A stretch of DNA of 64,000 nucleotides from Taxillus chinensis (taxonomy: Eukaryota; Streptophyta; Magnoliopsida; Santalales; Loranthaceae): contig CM042091.1 of NCBI GenBank assembly GCA_023512835.1, positions 18,369,506 to 18,433,505 of the forward strand, given 5' to 3'. Positions 1-10,678 of the stretch are shown piece after piece. The stretch's first letter is position 1. Every line of letters starts with the position of its first letter. The notes beneath the pieces are model-generated. The model did no database searches and had not been told where the DNA came from. It saw only the letters and a list, made by a program, of their open reading frames with translations. The position numbers and the translations under genes are program-made.

Positions 1-551
1 AGCCGGCTCGCATCTCACTATTATCTTTGCTTATGGATTCTACTCCACACCGGGAAACCCTTATGAAGGTCTTGAGCAAAGCTTATGTTCCTCCATCCAT
101 TTCTGTGGAGAACTTAGATGGGATTGCAAATAATATCGTGGCGAGTAACTTTCTCAGCTTCAGTGAAGAAGAGCTCCCTCAAGAAGGTGTTGGACATATC
201 AAGGCTTTGCATATTTCTGTTAAGTGCAAGGACCACATCATCTCGCGTGTGCTAATTGATAACGGATCTTCTTTGAACATTATGCCAGCTCCCATTCTAA
301 AGCAACTGCCGGTGGACCCGTCTTACATCCGCCCTACCAACATGATTGTCAGGGCTTTCGATGGATAAAAGCGAGAAGTAGTGGGAACCCTAGATGTACC
401 ACTACAAATTGGTCCAAGTACATTCACTGTGGAGTTCCAAGTCATGGATATCGCTCCTTACTATAGCTTCCTACTGGGAAGGCCATGGATTCATGCAGCA
501 GGGGCAATACCCTCAACCCTTCATCAAAAGGTTAAATTCATTGTAGACTGA
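1..551 (+). pseudogene. Tat element aspartic protease region (broken)
   Basis: The frame starting at base 27 carries the retropepsin-like pattern LIDNGSSLNIMP, in which the catalytic motif appears as D-N-G-S, followed at about 470-490 by FLLGRPWIH, the usual second half of plant Ty3 proteases. A TAA at 366-368 and a TGA at 549-551 interrupt the same frame; each looks like a point mutation of a sense codon. The fold would process the retroelement polyprotein. Homology continues to the left window edge, so gag and the start codon are outside. Confidence 0.75.
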
Positions 552-563
552 AAACTCATATGC

Positions 564-1190
564 GTGTCCGGAGAAACAAAAATCCTTGTCACCAAACCTC
601 TCTCTGTCCCCTACATCGAAAGCAGTGAAGATATCCCAGAATGTTCCTTCCGCTCATTCGAGGTCGTCAATGCAACCTACCTTCCAAACCCTACAACTGA
701 TCAGGATGATGGGACACAATTACCAAAGGCATCGAAGATGGTAGCATCAGTCATGCTGAAGTTGGGCCACAAAGCAGGAAAAGGATTGGGCTTGTAAGGA
801 CAAGGGATCAAAGAACCTATTACCATTCGAAGCACAATTGGAAGATTTGGGCTAGGCTACAAGCCCACTAAAGCTGACAGGCAATTAGAGACCTCAAGAA
901 GAAGGGATAGCCGGCTGGCTAAGCTGGAGAAAAGAGCTTTCCAAGAACAGAAGATAATTTTTCCACCGCTCGGAGCTACATTCAGGAGTGCGGGATTCAT
1001 AAACCTGAGGGAAGAGACAGTGGCCGCTATAGGGGATGACAATGAAGAGGTGAAACTGGTTCGGGTTTGCCAAGGAGACCCGAGACAACAATTGGACAAC
1101 TGGAAAAGCTTGGACCTCCCTATCATGTATGATAAATTCAAAGATATGGTAAGAAAAAAAGAAACGAGTTGCTTAAGACTTGACCATAAT
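564..1190 (+). pseudogene. G-patch and linker segment between protease and RT
   Basis: In the same frame as the protease, residues around 750-860 read KLGHKAGKGLGL, then, after a TAA at 795-797, GRFGLGYKP. This glycine pattern resembles a G-patch, an RNA-binding motif. The downstream linker is charged, with no recognisable domain, and ends at further stops near 1195-1205. G-patch-like stretches after the protease occur in plant Tat polyproteins and in betaretroviruses; a function in RNA binding or RT stimulation is inferred, not shown here. Confidence 0.55.
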
Positions 1191-1208
1191 CCAAACTAGG
1201 AATAGTCA

Positions 1209-2745
1209 GTGTCTGAGATAGAGGAAGCTGGAACAGTAGAAGATTCCGAGCTACCAGAAGACATCCAGCTCCTGCTAGAAAAAGAAGACCAGCCCACTAT
1301 CCCTAGTGAAAACCTAGTCACAGTCGTGAACTTCGGAACAGCCACTGAGCCAAAAGAATTGAGATTGAGGTCTTTAATCCCCAACAATATCAAACATCAT
1401 CTACTTGATCTTCTCAAGTCCTACATTGATGTGTTCGCCTGGTCCTACAAAGATATGCCGAGATTGGATATAGATATAGTGCAACACCAGTTGCCCTTGA
1501 GACCTGAGTGTAAGCCTGTCCAGCAAAAGCTAAGGAGGATGAGACCGGAGATGATACTAAAGATCAAGGAAGAAGTCAAAAAGCAATGGGATGCAGGGTT
1601 CCTTAGTGTGGCCCACTATCCAGAATGGGTGGCCAATATCGTACCGGTCCAAAGAAAGGGGGGAAGGTCCGTATGTGTGTGTAGACTATCGCGACCTCAA
1701 TAGGGCTAGTCCAAAAGATAACTTCCCACTACCTCACATTGACACTTTGGTAGACAACACGGCAAGACATACTATGTTTTCCTTCATGGATGGATTCTCT
1801 GGCTATAACCAAATTCGGATGGATCCTGAACACAAGGAAAAGACTACATTCATCACTATATGGGGCACCTTTTGCTACAATGTCATGCCTTTCGGACTAA
1901 AAAATGCTGGGGCAACTTATCAAAGAGACATGGTAACACTGTTCCATGACATGATGCACAAAGAAGTAGAGGTCTATGTCGATGATATGATCGCCAAATC
2001 AAAAGGAGACAAGGACCATGTTGAAGTGTTGCGTAAGCTCTTCGACAGACTACGAAAATATCAATTGAAGTTAAATCCAGCCAAATGTACCTTTGGGGCT
2101 ACATCAGGCAAGCTATTGGGATTCATCGTCAGTCAACGGGGAATTGAAATTGATCCTGATAAAGTCCGGGCCATCCAAGATATGCCTGTGCCAAAAACTA
2201 TCAAGGAAGTTAGAGGATTCCTCGGAAGACTCAACTACATCGCTCGGTTCATTTCACAACTCACTATGACTTGTGAACCCGTCTTCAAGGTGCTGCGCAA
2301 GAATAGCCCCGAAGTGTGGAATAAAGAATGTCAGGAGGCCTTTGATACAATTAAGCAGTATTTGATGAACCCTTCAATTTTGGTTCCCCCAGTATCTGGT
2401 CAACCTCTAATTTTGTACTTAACAGTCCGAAAAACCTCGATGGGTTGTGTACTGGGACAACATGATGCCTCAGGGAAGAAAGAGCAAATCATTTACTATC
2501 TGAGCAAGAAGTTTACACCTTGTGAGGAAAAGTACACTCCTCTGGAAAAGACTTGTTGTGCCCTCGCTTGGACAACACGAAGGTTAAGGCAGTATACACT
2601 CTACCATACCACATGGCTCATCTCTAGACATGACCCACTCAAATACCTATTGGAAAAGCCATCCATAACGGGAAGAATTGCTAAGTGGCAGTTACTCTTA
2701 GCAGAATATGACATTGTCTATGTGGCTCAAAAGGCCATCAAAGGA
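1209..2745 (+). pseudogene. Tat element reverse transcriptase and first RNase H
   Basis: The segment 1209-1650 matches the RT N-terminal region (DVFAWSYKDMP, EVKKQWDAGFLSVA). The frame then changes: the pattern fits loss of about one base near 1651 and gain of one TG in the TGTGTG run at 1674-1681. From 1680 the core RT is clear: CVDYRDLNRASPKDNFPLPH, FSGYNQIRM, MPFGLKNAGATYQR, and the catalytic box VYVDDMIAKSK near 1974-2000. The Ty3-type RNase H follows at about 2400-2700 (YYLSKKFTPCEEKYTPLEK). The YVDD aspartates are intact, so the defects are framing lesions rather than loss of active-site residues. Confidence 0.85.
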
Positions 2746-3380
2746 AGTGTCATAGCTGATTATCTAGCAGATCGAGCCTTGGAAGATTATGAGCCGGCAA
2801 TCTCTAATTTCCCAGACGAATTCATCAACACCATCCAAGAAAATGAAGAGTCAGACACATGGACCCTTTGGTTTGATGAAGCATCAAGCTTATCTGGTCA
2901 TGGCATCGGGGCATTCCTAATTTCCCCATCCGGAGTACATTTTCCGATGGCCGCCAAGTTGACATTCCCTTGCACAAACAATATAGCAGAATATGAAGCT
3001 TGTGTAATGGGCCTCCAAGAGGCATTGAGTAAAGGAATCAGGAAATTACAAGTGTTCGGGGATTCAGCTCTAGTCATTTATCAAGTTAGAAAGGAATGGG
3101 AAACTCGAAATCACAAATTGATTCCTTACCGACAAATGATTTGTGAAATGGCTAACCTATTTGATGAGATTACATTTGAACACATGTCAAGAGAGCATAA
3201 TCGAATTCCCGATGCTTTAGCGACTCTAGCCTCCCTCCTTCGATTGGACACATGCTTCGAAATACCATGCTTTGACATCAATGTGAACAAGGAACCCATT
3301 TACAACATGGTAACCAATGTTGACACCGATAACAAGCCTTGGTATCAATATATCAAACGGGACTGTCCCAAAGACTCATA
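2746..3380 (+). pseudogene. Second, archaeal-type RNase H of the Tat element
   Basis: Continuous with the RT frame. The order LWFDEASS, NIAEYEACVMGLQEAL, VFGDSALVIYQV and IPDALATLASL gives the D-E-D-D catalytic set of an archaeal/plant-type RNase HI. Tat elements carry this extra domain downstream of their own RNase H. In the first motif the usual glycine after the catalytic Asp is Glu (D-E-A-S-S instead of D-G-A-S). A frameshift at about 3380-3400 separates this domain from the integrase. Confidence 0.8.
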
Positions 3381-4585
3381 TCCAGGTAGGGGCCTCAAAG
3401 CGAAAAAGAAACATCCGACGAGCAAGCATCAATTACTACCTCGACGGTTCAATCCTATACGACGCAACCATAACCAAGTTTTATCATGCGGTGCTTAGAC
3501 AAAGATGAAGCAGCTCGAGTCACCAATGAGGTTCACAATGGCGACCGCGGATCTCACGCAAATGGGCATACACTAACTAGGCGGATCATGAGGATAGGCT
3601 ACTATTGGGTTACTATGGAAAAGGACGCATCGAGCATGTGCGTAAATGTCTTAAATGCCAGGTTTATGGGGATCGCATTCAAGCACCCCCATCTAAGTTA
3701 CACGTGCTTACATCTCCGTGGCCATTTGCATTGTGGGGCATGGACGTCATTGGGCCCATATTCCCAAAAGCCTCCAATGGACATAGATTCATTCTTGTAG
3801 CCATCGACTATTTCACTAAGTGGGTCGAGGCAGCCTCCTACGTCCAAGTCACTCGATCAGTAATCACTAAGTTTGTCCGCAACAACATCGTGTGCCGCTA
3901 TGGGCTCCCAGAGCACATTATAACGGATAATGCTGGTAATCTGAATAGCCGGATGATGGACAATTTGTGTGAACAGTTCAAAATCCGACATCGCAACTCT
4001 ACACCTTACCGTCCTCAAATGAACGGAGCGGTAGAAGCGGCAAACAAGAATATCAAGAACATTATCCGAAAAATGACTGAGACGTACAAAGATTGGAGCG
4101 AGAAACTCCCACATGCACTACATGCCTATAGAACCACAGTCCGGACTTCAACTGGGGCAACGCCATTTTCCTTAGTTTATGGCATGGAGGCTGTTTTACC
4201 GGTGGAAGTAGAAATCCCATCTCTGAGGGTGCTCATGGATACCAAGCTAGATGAAGCCGAATGGGTTAAGAACCGTTTCGAACAGTTGAATCTGATTGAC
4301 GGGAAGCGATTCACAGCAGTTTGCCGAGGTCAGCTTTATCAAAGGAGAATGAGGGCTAGCTTCAACAAAAAGGTGCGACCGAGGGCATTTAGAGAAGGAG
4401 ACCTGGTCCTGAAAAAGATACTACTAATACAGCATGATCACAGAGGCAAATGGACTCTAAACTATGAGGGGCCGTATGTTGTAAAAAGAGCATTCTCGGG
4501 TGGTGCACTCATCCTCACCAAAATGGATGGAGATGAACTCCTGAACCCTGTAAACAGTGATGCTGTAAAGAAATTTTATGTTTAA
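3381..4585 (+). pseudogene. Tat element integrase
   Basis: The N-terminal zinc-finger part is spread over three frames (3390-3500, 3486-3640 and from about 3605), so at least two frameshifts lie there. From 3700 one frame runs to a TAA at 4583-4585. It has GMDVIGPI, AIDYFTKWVEA (first D), ITDNAGN (second D) and NGAVEAANKNIKNI (E), which is the DDE core of a retroviral-type integrase. The C-terminal part (GDLVLKKI, KWTLNYEGPYVV) matches the GPY/F module. Catalytic residues are retained, but the protein cannot be made in one piece. Confidence 0.85.
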
Positions 4586-5748
4586 TTTCCGTTCTTGTAC
4601 CAAAGTGGATTTAAAATTGTCATTTATTGAAAGAATTCTCCATGTTCTTAAACCTTTCATGTATCCTTATTTGCCAGTAAGGGAGCTTTTCCCTGAGAAA
4701 GAGACAAAAAAAAGGGGCACTAAAGGGCCAAAAAACAGAGCCTTCTCATATTTCAAAAGAACTCCAAACAGTCATTCACTATTGAGTCCAAATCTCACGC
4801 TCATCATCTCCTTCATATAAATGACAACACAAAAATTCATTTTGGTACAAAGACAAGGAAGTCGCAGCTAAGAGCGGACTTGGTGAAAACCCGAAAGGGC
4901 GCTAAGGGTAAAATACAAAGCTTTGTGAAAAGAGAGAAGGATTAAAGGCGGACTTAGTAAAAACCCGAAAGGGCACTAAGGGTAAAATACAAAGCCAAAC
5001 AAAAGGACCAGGATCCAAAGTCACCTAAAGCAGCCTGATAGAATCTCAAGCACCTCAGAGGGATTGATCAGTTACTCCATATCAAAGGCTGGCCTATGAA
5101 TAGAAGGATTGGTCATGTTTTGAGCACACTTTGATCAACTTTGTAAACCAATATCTTAAAAAATTATCATTCTATTTTATAAAAGGAAGACTTGTTAAAC
5201 TCTTATGATAATATATGAGTCATGTTGTGTATGATGATGTACTTTTCTCAAAATTCTTTTTCAAAATTCCTTTTTTTAAAAAAATTCCCCAAGCAGAGTT
5301 TTCTTGAACATTCCATGCATGGGGATATCAACATGCAGAAAAGATGGAGCCCCGGTCTCTTGGAGCAAAGAGAGAACAAAAAGCACAAGGCATCCACTGG
5401 CCTCTTTCCCGACAGAGGAGAAGGATTCACAAACTTAATCATAAAGTCACATACATTCACGCATCTTTATGCATCATTAGCATACATCCTAGCATGTTTG
5501 TTCTTTCTTACTCACAGGATTATCCGTATATCAGAATGGCATGAGGATTCATCTCATGATCTACCAACAGTTAAGCTTCAAAGACAGATGAGGACTCACC
5601 CTCAACAAACAGAATTCCCTTTCAAAATCAAAGAACTAAACTCGGCAGACCTAGATCGTAAGCCCAAGCATAACTCTTGAGTGGTAATCTCGTAGAGCGA
5701 TCTCTTAGAGTGAACTCGTAGAGGGAGCCATGATAGAGTCACCTATCC
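4586..5748 (+). other. 3' noncoding internal region with a 74-bp direct repeat
   Basis: No credible gene. A segment beginning GCGGACTT at 4874 recurs at 4948 with a 74-bp period; both copies carry AAAACCCGAAAGGGC followed by CTAAGGGTAAAATACAAAG. Comparable repeats are usual between integrase and the 3' LTR of Tat elements. The open frame at about 5222-5680 has low-complexity composition and no known motif. Confidence 0.5.
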
Positions 5749-6229
5749 ATAGCCCAAGATGCTATCTCACTATCATTTGACCCAAGATGTCACCCTCATA
5801 GCCCAAGAAGCTATTCGGCCCAGGAAGCCACTCTCATAGCCCAAGAAGCTAATCGACCCAAGATGTCACTCACAATCGACCCAAGATGTCACTCATTTTC
5901 GACCCAAGATGTCGTATCATAGCCCAAGAAGCTATATGGCCCAAGAAGCCACTCTCATAGCCCAAGAAGCTATTTGGCCCAATAAGCCACCTTTATAGCC
6001 CGAGACGCTATTATTCGGCCCAAGAAGCAACCCTCATAGCCCAAGAAGCTAATCGACCCAAGATGTTACTCATTTTCGACCCAAGATGTCGTGTCATAGC
6101 CCAAAAAGCTATTCGGCCCAAGAAGCCACCCTTATAGCCCAAGAAGCAAATCAACCTAAGATGTCATATCATAGCCCAAGAAGCTATTCGGCCCAAGAAG
6201 CCACCCTCATAACCAAAAATGCCACATCA
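5749..6229 (+). repeat. Array of about 24 short hairpin modules with a common loop
   Basis: Modules of 13-17 bases are spaced about 18-22 apart. Each has the 7-nt centre CCAAGAA or CCAAGAT, flanked by arms that pair: ATAGC/GCTAT, GGC/GCC (often TGGC/GCCA) or GAC/GTC (twice CGAC/GTCG). The arm sequence changes between modules but pairing is kept in most; a few, such as those near 6020-6030 and 6137-6150, have lost one or two pairs. The array lies in the 3' untranslated part of the Tat element just before the polypurine tract. See the findings. Confidence 0.8.
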
Positions 6230-6319
6230 ATCTCATAGCAATGCCAAACTCCAAGGAGATCTAACCATTCAAAATGGGTATTTGGTTATCTTTGTACATC
6301 ATTTGTATACAAATAATGC

Positions 6320-6334
6320 ACAAAGAGGGGCAGC
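6320..6334 (+). promoter_or_regulatory. Polypurine tract (plus-strand primer) of the Tat element
   Basis: The purine run ACAAAGAGGGGCAG directly precedes the LTR start TGTTGTACCCC, the position and composition of a retroelement PPT. Confidence 0.7.
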
Positions 6335-7239
6335 TGTTGTACCCCATTTTGACCAGGTTAGATCGCAACTGTACTTGGCAAAGGACCACTAATTAATAGA
6401 GGATGACATTCGGAAAATAATGCACTTGACCACACTTGATTCCGAGGAGAAATGAAATGGCTATGACAAAAGTACCAAGTTGAACTGGACAATCGGTGGG
6501 CAGCCCGCTATTTTATTAATAACTTTCCCGATACTTGTCGTAACACAAAAAAGTCAATTGAATTGATTATATAACATCTTTATCTATCATTTTCAATTGG
6601 TTTGAGAATATTCCGGGCTATATTCAATTAGTTATGATTTTTCAAAGTTGGCAACCAAACCTTGTACAAATTTGGGGGAGACAGCTAGTGCGCAGCGCAC
6701 TATTTTGCTAATAACATTCTCAATACTTATTGGATCTGAATAAAGTCAATTTCATTAGTTAGATAACATCTTTATCTATCATCTCCAACTGGTTTTAAGG
6801 TAATCCGAGTTCTGTGCAATTATCTATGAATTTTTGAATCGGACGGGCAGAATGCTCATTTTATCATGTACCTCTGTGCGGTATTTCCCACTTTTCTCCT
6901 AAATGGCTGATCCTTTTGGAGTGATTCCACTTTCAGAAGATAGATAACAGAATTTCGAGCAAAAAAAAGACCAATTTGGCTCTAATCCGAGCTCTGTGGA
7001 GAAAGTTATGAATTTTGGAAGTTACCCCAGAAATCTGCCAATTTTCCACGAATTTTGGTTCTTCATATGCATGTTTGTCCCACATTGCCAATTTTGCTTC
7101 TCCTTCGCCCAGTATATATACAAAAGCACTCTCCTTACACAGCAAGTGATAACAAGAGAGGCCTAAGGAAGCCCAAGTAGAGGCGCCACGTGGCAACCAA
7201 GCCCACACACGAAATTTTTTGGGGAAACCCAAATCCGGT

Positions 7240-7540
7240 GGTCAAACTTGGTCAAATCCGGACTAAGCCCAGATCCGGCGGTCAAACTTGGTCAAATCCT
7301 GACTAAGCCCAGATCCGGTGGTCAAACTTGGTCAACTGATGCGGAATAAGGCCACTGATCCGAAATAAGCGCAGATTCGGAGGTCAAACTTGGTCAAATC
7401 CGAGCTAAACCTATTGATGCGGAATAGGCTCATTAGTGCGGAATAAGGACTTGTTAATACGGAATAAGGACCTATTGATGCGGAATAAGGCCACTGATCC
7501 GGAATAAGCCTAGATCCGGAGGTCAAACCTGGTCAATAAT
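7240..7540 (+). repeat. 40-bp tandem repeats inside the LTR U3
   Basis: The phrase GGTCAAACTTGGTCAA recurs at 7240, 7280 and 7320, an exact 40-bp period, joined by TAAGCCCAGATCCGG. Degenerate copies follow at about 7382 and 7520, mixed with a second phrase (GATGCGGAATAAGG). They lie upstream of the TATA box, where promoter repeats are commonly found in LTRs. Confidence 0.75.
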
Positions 7541-8078
7541 TTTGAAAAACTCCAAAATAGCTCCTCTACAGGTCTGGGAGTGACTCCAAAGCATCGGGAC
7601 TCCGAAAATTCTTTTTAAGTGCATTAAATGCCAGCAGTGTCTCGGAACCCCCTTTTTAAGCGTGGGAATTGAGGAGTCTCCAAATATTACATTCAAATGT
7701 CTCGGAACTCCATTTTTAAGCATAGGGACGGAAGACCTCTGTAATTAAATGTCATTTTCCTCGGGACATCACAGTTGACCCTGGGGATTGCATAACCATT
7801 AATTCCCAATAGCTCCAATACATCCGGAAATGCATTCCGCCCTTACCCACCAAAGCGTCCAGGTACAACAGAGGATTAAATAATCTCAAACGATTTATTT
7901 ATTTTCAAGCACTGGGACTCCTTTTTCAAAGCACGGGAACTGTGAATTATTGTAAATCGCTGGGAACCGAGAATCCCATTTCCGAAGTCATTAATTCATT
8001 GGAACGATGTAGTTGACTCATGGGGACTGTAAGGCATCCAATAAATGCCGAGGCATGGGCTGTCTCCCCTGGGATTCC

Positions 8079-8086
8079 TATAAATA
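8079..8086 (+). promoter_or_regulatory. TATA box of the Tat LTR
   Basis: TATAAATA lies in a GC-richer context and is followed about 20-30 bases later by GAGGCAAGGGGAGGCATC, a plausible transcription start region. It is the only good TATA box in the block. Confidence 0.6.
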
Positions 8087-9170
8087 GACTGCCCCAAGAG
8101 GCAAGGGGAGGCATCGATTATCAAGTATCATAAGAGGTTATTCCGGGAGAGAATTTCTGGCTGCATTTCTGAGAGATAAAAAATCAAAGAGAATTTTTAT
8201 CAGGAAAAAGAGAGTTTGTTGGACGGGACTGTGAGAGAGAAAATTCTGAGAATTTCTAAAGGAGGAAACACTTTATTTTAGGAGAAAAGCACCCGAATAT
8301 CTCCTATTTTGGGTGGAAAGAGCTAAGGCTGAAGGAAATACATCGAATCAAGGAGGGAGATTCATTTTACTAATCATTGTGTTTTCAGGGATCATTAGGA
8401 GGAAAGTGGAACCAACATCTGCATCATCTTAATTTCTCCAGGTTTCCTGCTTTACTTTTGTTTATTTATTAAATTATTCCTTTTTTAAAATTTCTTTCTC
8501 TGTGTTGTTTTTAAACATAAAACCCAAAAATGTCTCTATTTATTTTAATTATTTCTTAGAGTTTAAAAAACGAAAACACAAAAAAACTTCTTGTATCTCT
8601 CTTTTCCTTTATTATTGTCAAAAAAATAATAAAATGTAAAAAAACAAAACTCAAATCTCTTCTAGAAAAATTTAAACAAGGCCTGGGCGGTCATGAGGGT
8701 TGAGCCCTAGATGCTCACATCCTAGTCTGCCTGGGCCAATATCAATTGTGGCAGTATTTTCTTATTTGAATTCAAATTGCTTTTGTTTTCTTTTCTAAAA
8801 AAGGAAAATTACTTTTGTTTTCTTATAAAAATGCAATATTGTCACATGGGCCTAGATCCCACATTCTTTTTCTAAAATTAGAATGTCCCTTTTTATTTAC
8901 TTTATTAAAATCTTTTTCTTTGTTGTTTTAAGGCCTAGATCCTAAAATCTTTCTTTTTTTTTCTTAAAATTGAGAATACAAGAACTCTTTTTGAATAAAT
9001 GATAAAGCAAGCAAACACCCATAGATCAAGACTAGGTACCAATTATGGGCGTTGTGGGGGTGCAAGAGTTTTTCTTCCTTCCCCACACGTAACCGACTCC
9101 CGAACCTAATTCTCTAGAACCGTAGACCTTTCTTTTTCTAGGTGCCCAATCACACCTTTAATTTGTTTGG

Positions 9171-9181
9171 TGGCGACTCTG
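9171..9181 (+). promoter_or_regulatory. PBS-like motif after the LTR
   Basis: TGGCGACTCTG matches the start of the primer-binding site recalled for many plant Tat elements (continuing GCTGGGG in intact copies); here the continuation is lost (TGTTTTTC). A PBS belongs downstream of a 5' LTR, so its presence suggests a second internal region once followed this LTR. Confidence 0.4.
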
Positions 9182-9305
9182 TGTTTTTCTTTTCTTTAAT
9201 GGTTTGTGCGAGCCTTGTGCAGGGATGACTCTAGGATCAATGGAATGAACTAGCATGGAGTCCTTTCACAAAAGCCAGTACGAGCCCGGTCAAAAACGGG
9301 TGATG

Positions 9306-10608
9306 ACAATCGCGGAGAGCTTGGAGCGCTTCGGGCACTCGAACGCCTTGTGAGGGCCTTCACAAAGGAAATAGGAGATCCTTGGCTTCTCCCCGTCTTT
9401 GAAACCATTCGCGAAGTGTTTTGGGCGAAAGTCCTTAGACGGTTGGAAGGGTCTCCCTTTTCCTTCACTCCGGTTGTCTCCCCCACGTTTCTCCTTGTGG
9501 AACTTGTTCGCCTTGGAAGTCGATGAAGAACTGGTGGTTTTCTCTGGATTCTTGTATTCGATGAGTGATTTGTCCACTGCCATGGCCGACGCCAGGTCCT
9601 GCACATTTCTCCGATGCAACCCCAATTTCGCCCGTTGTTGCAATCCATCCATGAAGGAAAATAGTGAATCCTACGCGGAAATATCCGAGATCTCCAATAT
9701 CAGCTCGGAAAATTCACGGGCGTACTCCCGCACCGTGCCTTTGTGGGTAAGGCGTCGAAGTTTCGCCCGAGACTCGTCTTCCGCATTGTTGCAATCCATC
9801 CATGAAGGAAAATAGTGAATCCTTCGCAGAAATATCCGGGATCTCCAATATCAGCTCGGAAATTTCACGGGCGTACTCCCGCACCATGCCTTTGTGGGTA
9901 AGGCATTGAAGTTTCGCCCGGGACTCGTCTTCCGCATTCTGGGGATAGAACTGGGCCTTGATCTCCCGCTTGAAATCCGCCCAGTTGTCAATGATACATA
10001 GGCCGCACTCCTTGTCGGCATATCGTCGCCTCCACCACACCATAGCCGAATCGACTAAGTATAGCGGAGCGGTTTTCACCTTCTTTGTCTCATCCATAAT
10101 GTTTAAGGCATCGAAATATTGCTCCATGGTCTAGAGGAAGTTGTCTAACTCCCTCGCATTCCTTGACCCAGCATAGGTCTTAGGTTTTGGCACATCGATT
10201 TTGGAGCTGGAATGGCTGCCAACGCCACCTTGGGTGACCGCCATCTTGCAGAGAGACCAATCCGCCTTGATCTCTTTGATTTCGTCTTGCATCGCCAGGA
10301 TTTGGGATGTGAGAGTGTCCTTTAGGCCGTCGAACCGAGAGTTCATGTCATCCATAACGGAGTTGAGAAGCCCTTGCATCATCCCAAAGCTTTCCTCACC
10401 CTCTGAGTCCATCTTTTCGATGCTTTCAGTGTGCTCCTCGACCACCTCCATCTATTCAGCTAACGCCAACTCCAATTTGGCTAGCCGACTCTCCAGCGGA
10501 CATGTTTCCCTCGAAACAGACTTATCTCTCCTCCGTTCCTTAGCGTGGTGCTCCTTGTCGCGGCCTTCGTGGTCGCCACCACTAATGACAACAGATCCTT
10601 TGTTTGTC
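9306..10608 (-). pseudogene. Chromovirus gag (broken)
   Basis: From the methionine near 10608 the protein starts with a charged coiled-coil-like region (SRLAKLELALAE, stop, MEVVEEHTESI). Then comes the gag core: DNFL, stop, TMEQYF, VWWRRRYADKEC, and on past AQFYPQNAEDESRAKL and REYAREISELI. A zinc-knuckle-like FLCEGPHKAFECPKR is at about 9310-9360. Two TAG stops (near 10450 and 10132) and a 151-bp tandem duplication disrupt it. The same protein, without those stops, opens the element at 43696. Confidence 0.8.
9637..9938 (-). repeat. 151-bp tandem duplication within gag
   Basis: Bases 9637-9787 and 9788-9938 are two adjacent copies (both begin GTTGCAATCCATCCATGAAG and end TTCCGCATT) with few differences. 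151 is not a multiple of three, so the duplication also shifts the gag frame. Confidence 0.9.
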
Positions 10609-10664
10609 ATTTTTACACCATCTCGAAGTTTTTGATTGTTCCACCGAACTTAGCACCAAACTGT

Positions 10665-10676
10665 GCTCTGATACCA
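10665..10676 (-). promoter_or_regulatory. Primer-binding site, initiator methionine tRNA
   Basis: The reverse strand reads TGGTATCAGAGC, complementary to the 3' end of plant initiator tRNA-Met, two bases after the LTR end. Confidence 0.85.
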
Positions 10677-10678
10677 CT

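Larger units (their letters stand above)
1..9154 (+). mobile_element. Tat-type Ty3/gypsy LTR retrotransposon, 5' part outside window
   Basis: Seen: protease, RT, RNase H, a second RNase H and integrase in that order on the plus strand, then a long noncoding tail, a polypurine tract and a long LTR-like block beginning TGTTGTACCCC. Known: a second, archaeal-type RNase H between RT/RNase H and integrase, long LTRs and a long 3' noncoding region with tandem repeats mark the Tat lineage. The 5' LTR and gag must lie left of the window. The polyprotein has several in-frame stops and at least four frameshifts, so this copy is dead. The LTR's right border is set only by the PBS-like motif that follows, so it is approximate. 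Confidence 0.85.
6335..9154 (+). repeat. LTR of the Tat element
   Basis: It starts with TG right after the PPT, contains a TATA box, and is followed within 20 bases by a PBS-like motif, so its right end is placed near the CACA at 9151-9154. About 2.8 kb is normal for this lineage. No second copy lies in the window, so the ends cannot be checked by LTR-LTR alignment. It contains no gene. Open frames inside it are short and without motifs. Confidence 0.6.

Noticed and set aside
5222..5680. A 152-codon protein gene
   Set aside because: It lies in the 3' noncoding part of the Tat element, has no recognisable domain and has low-complexity segments; likely chance.
5749..6229. CRISPR array
   Set aside because: Plant nuclear context, units of about 20 bp without unique spacers, and located inside a Tat element.
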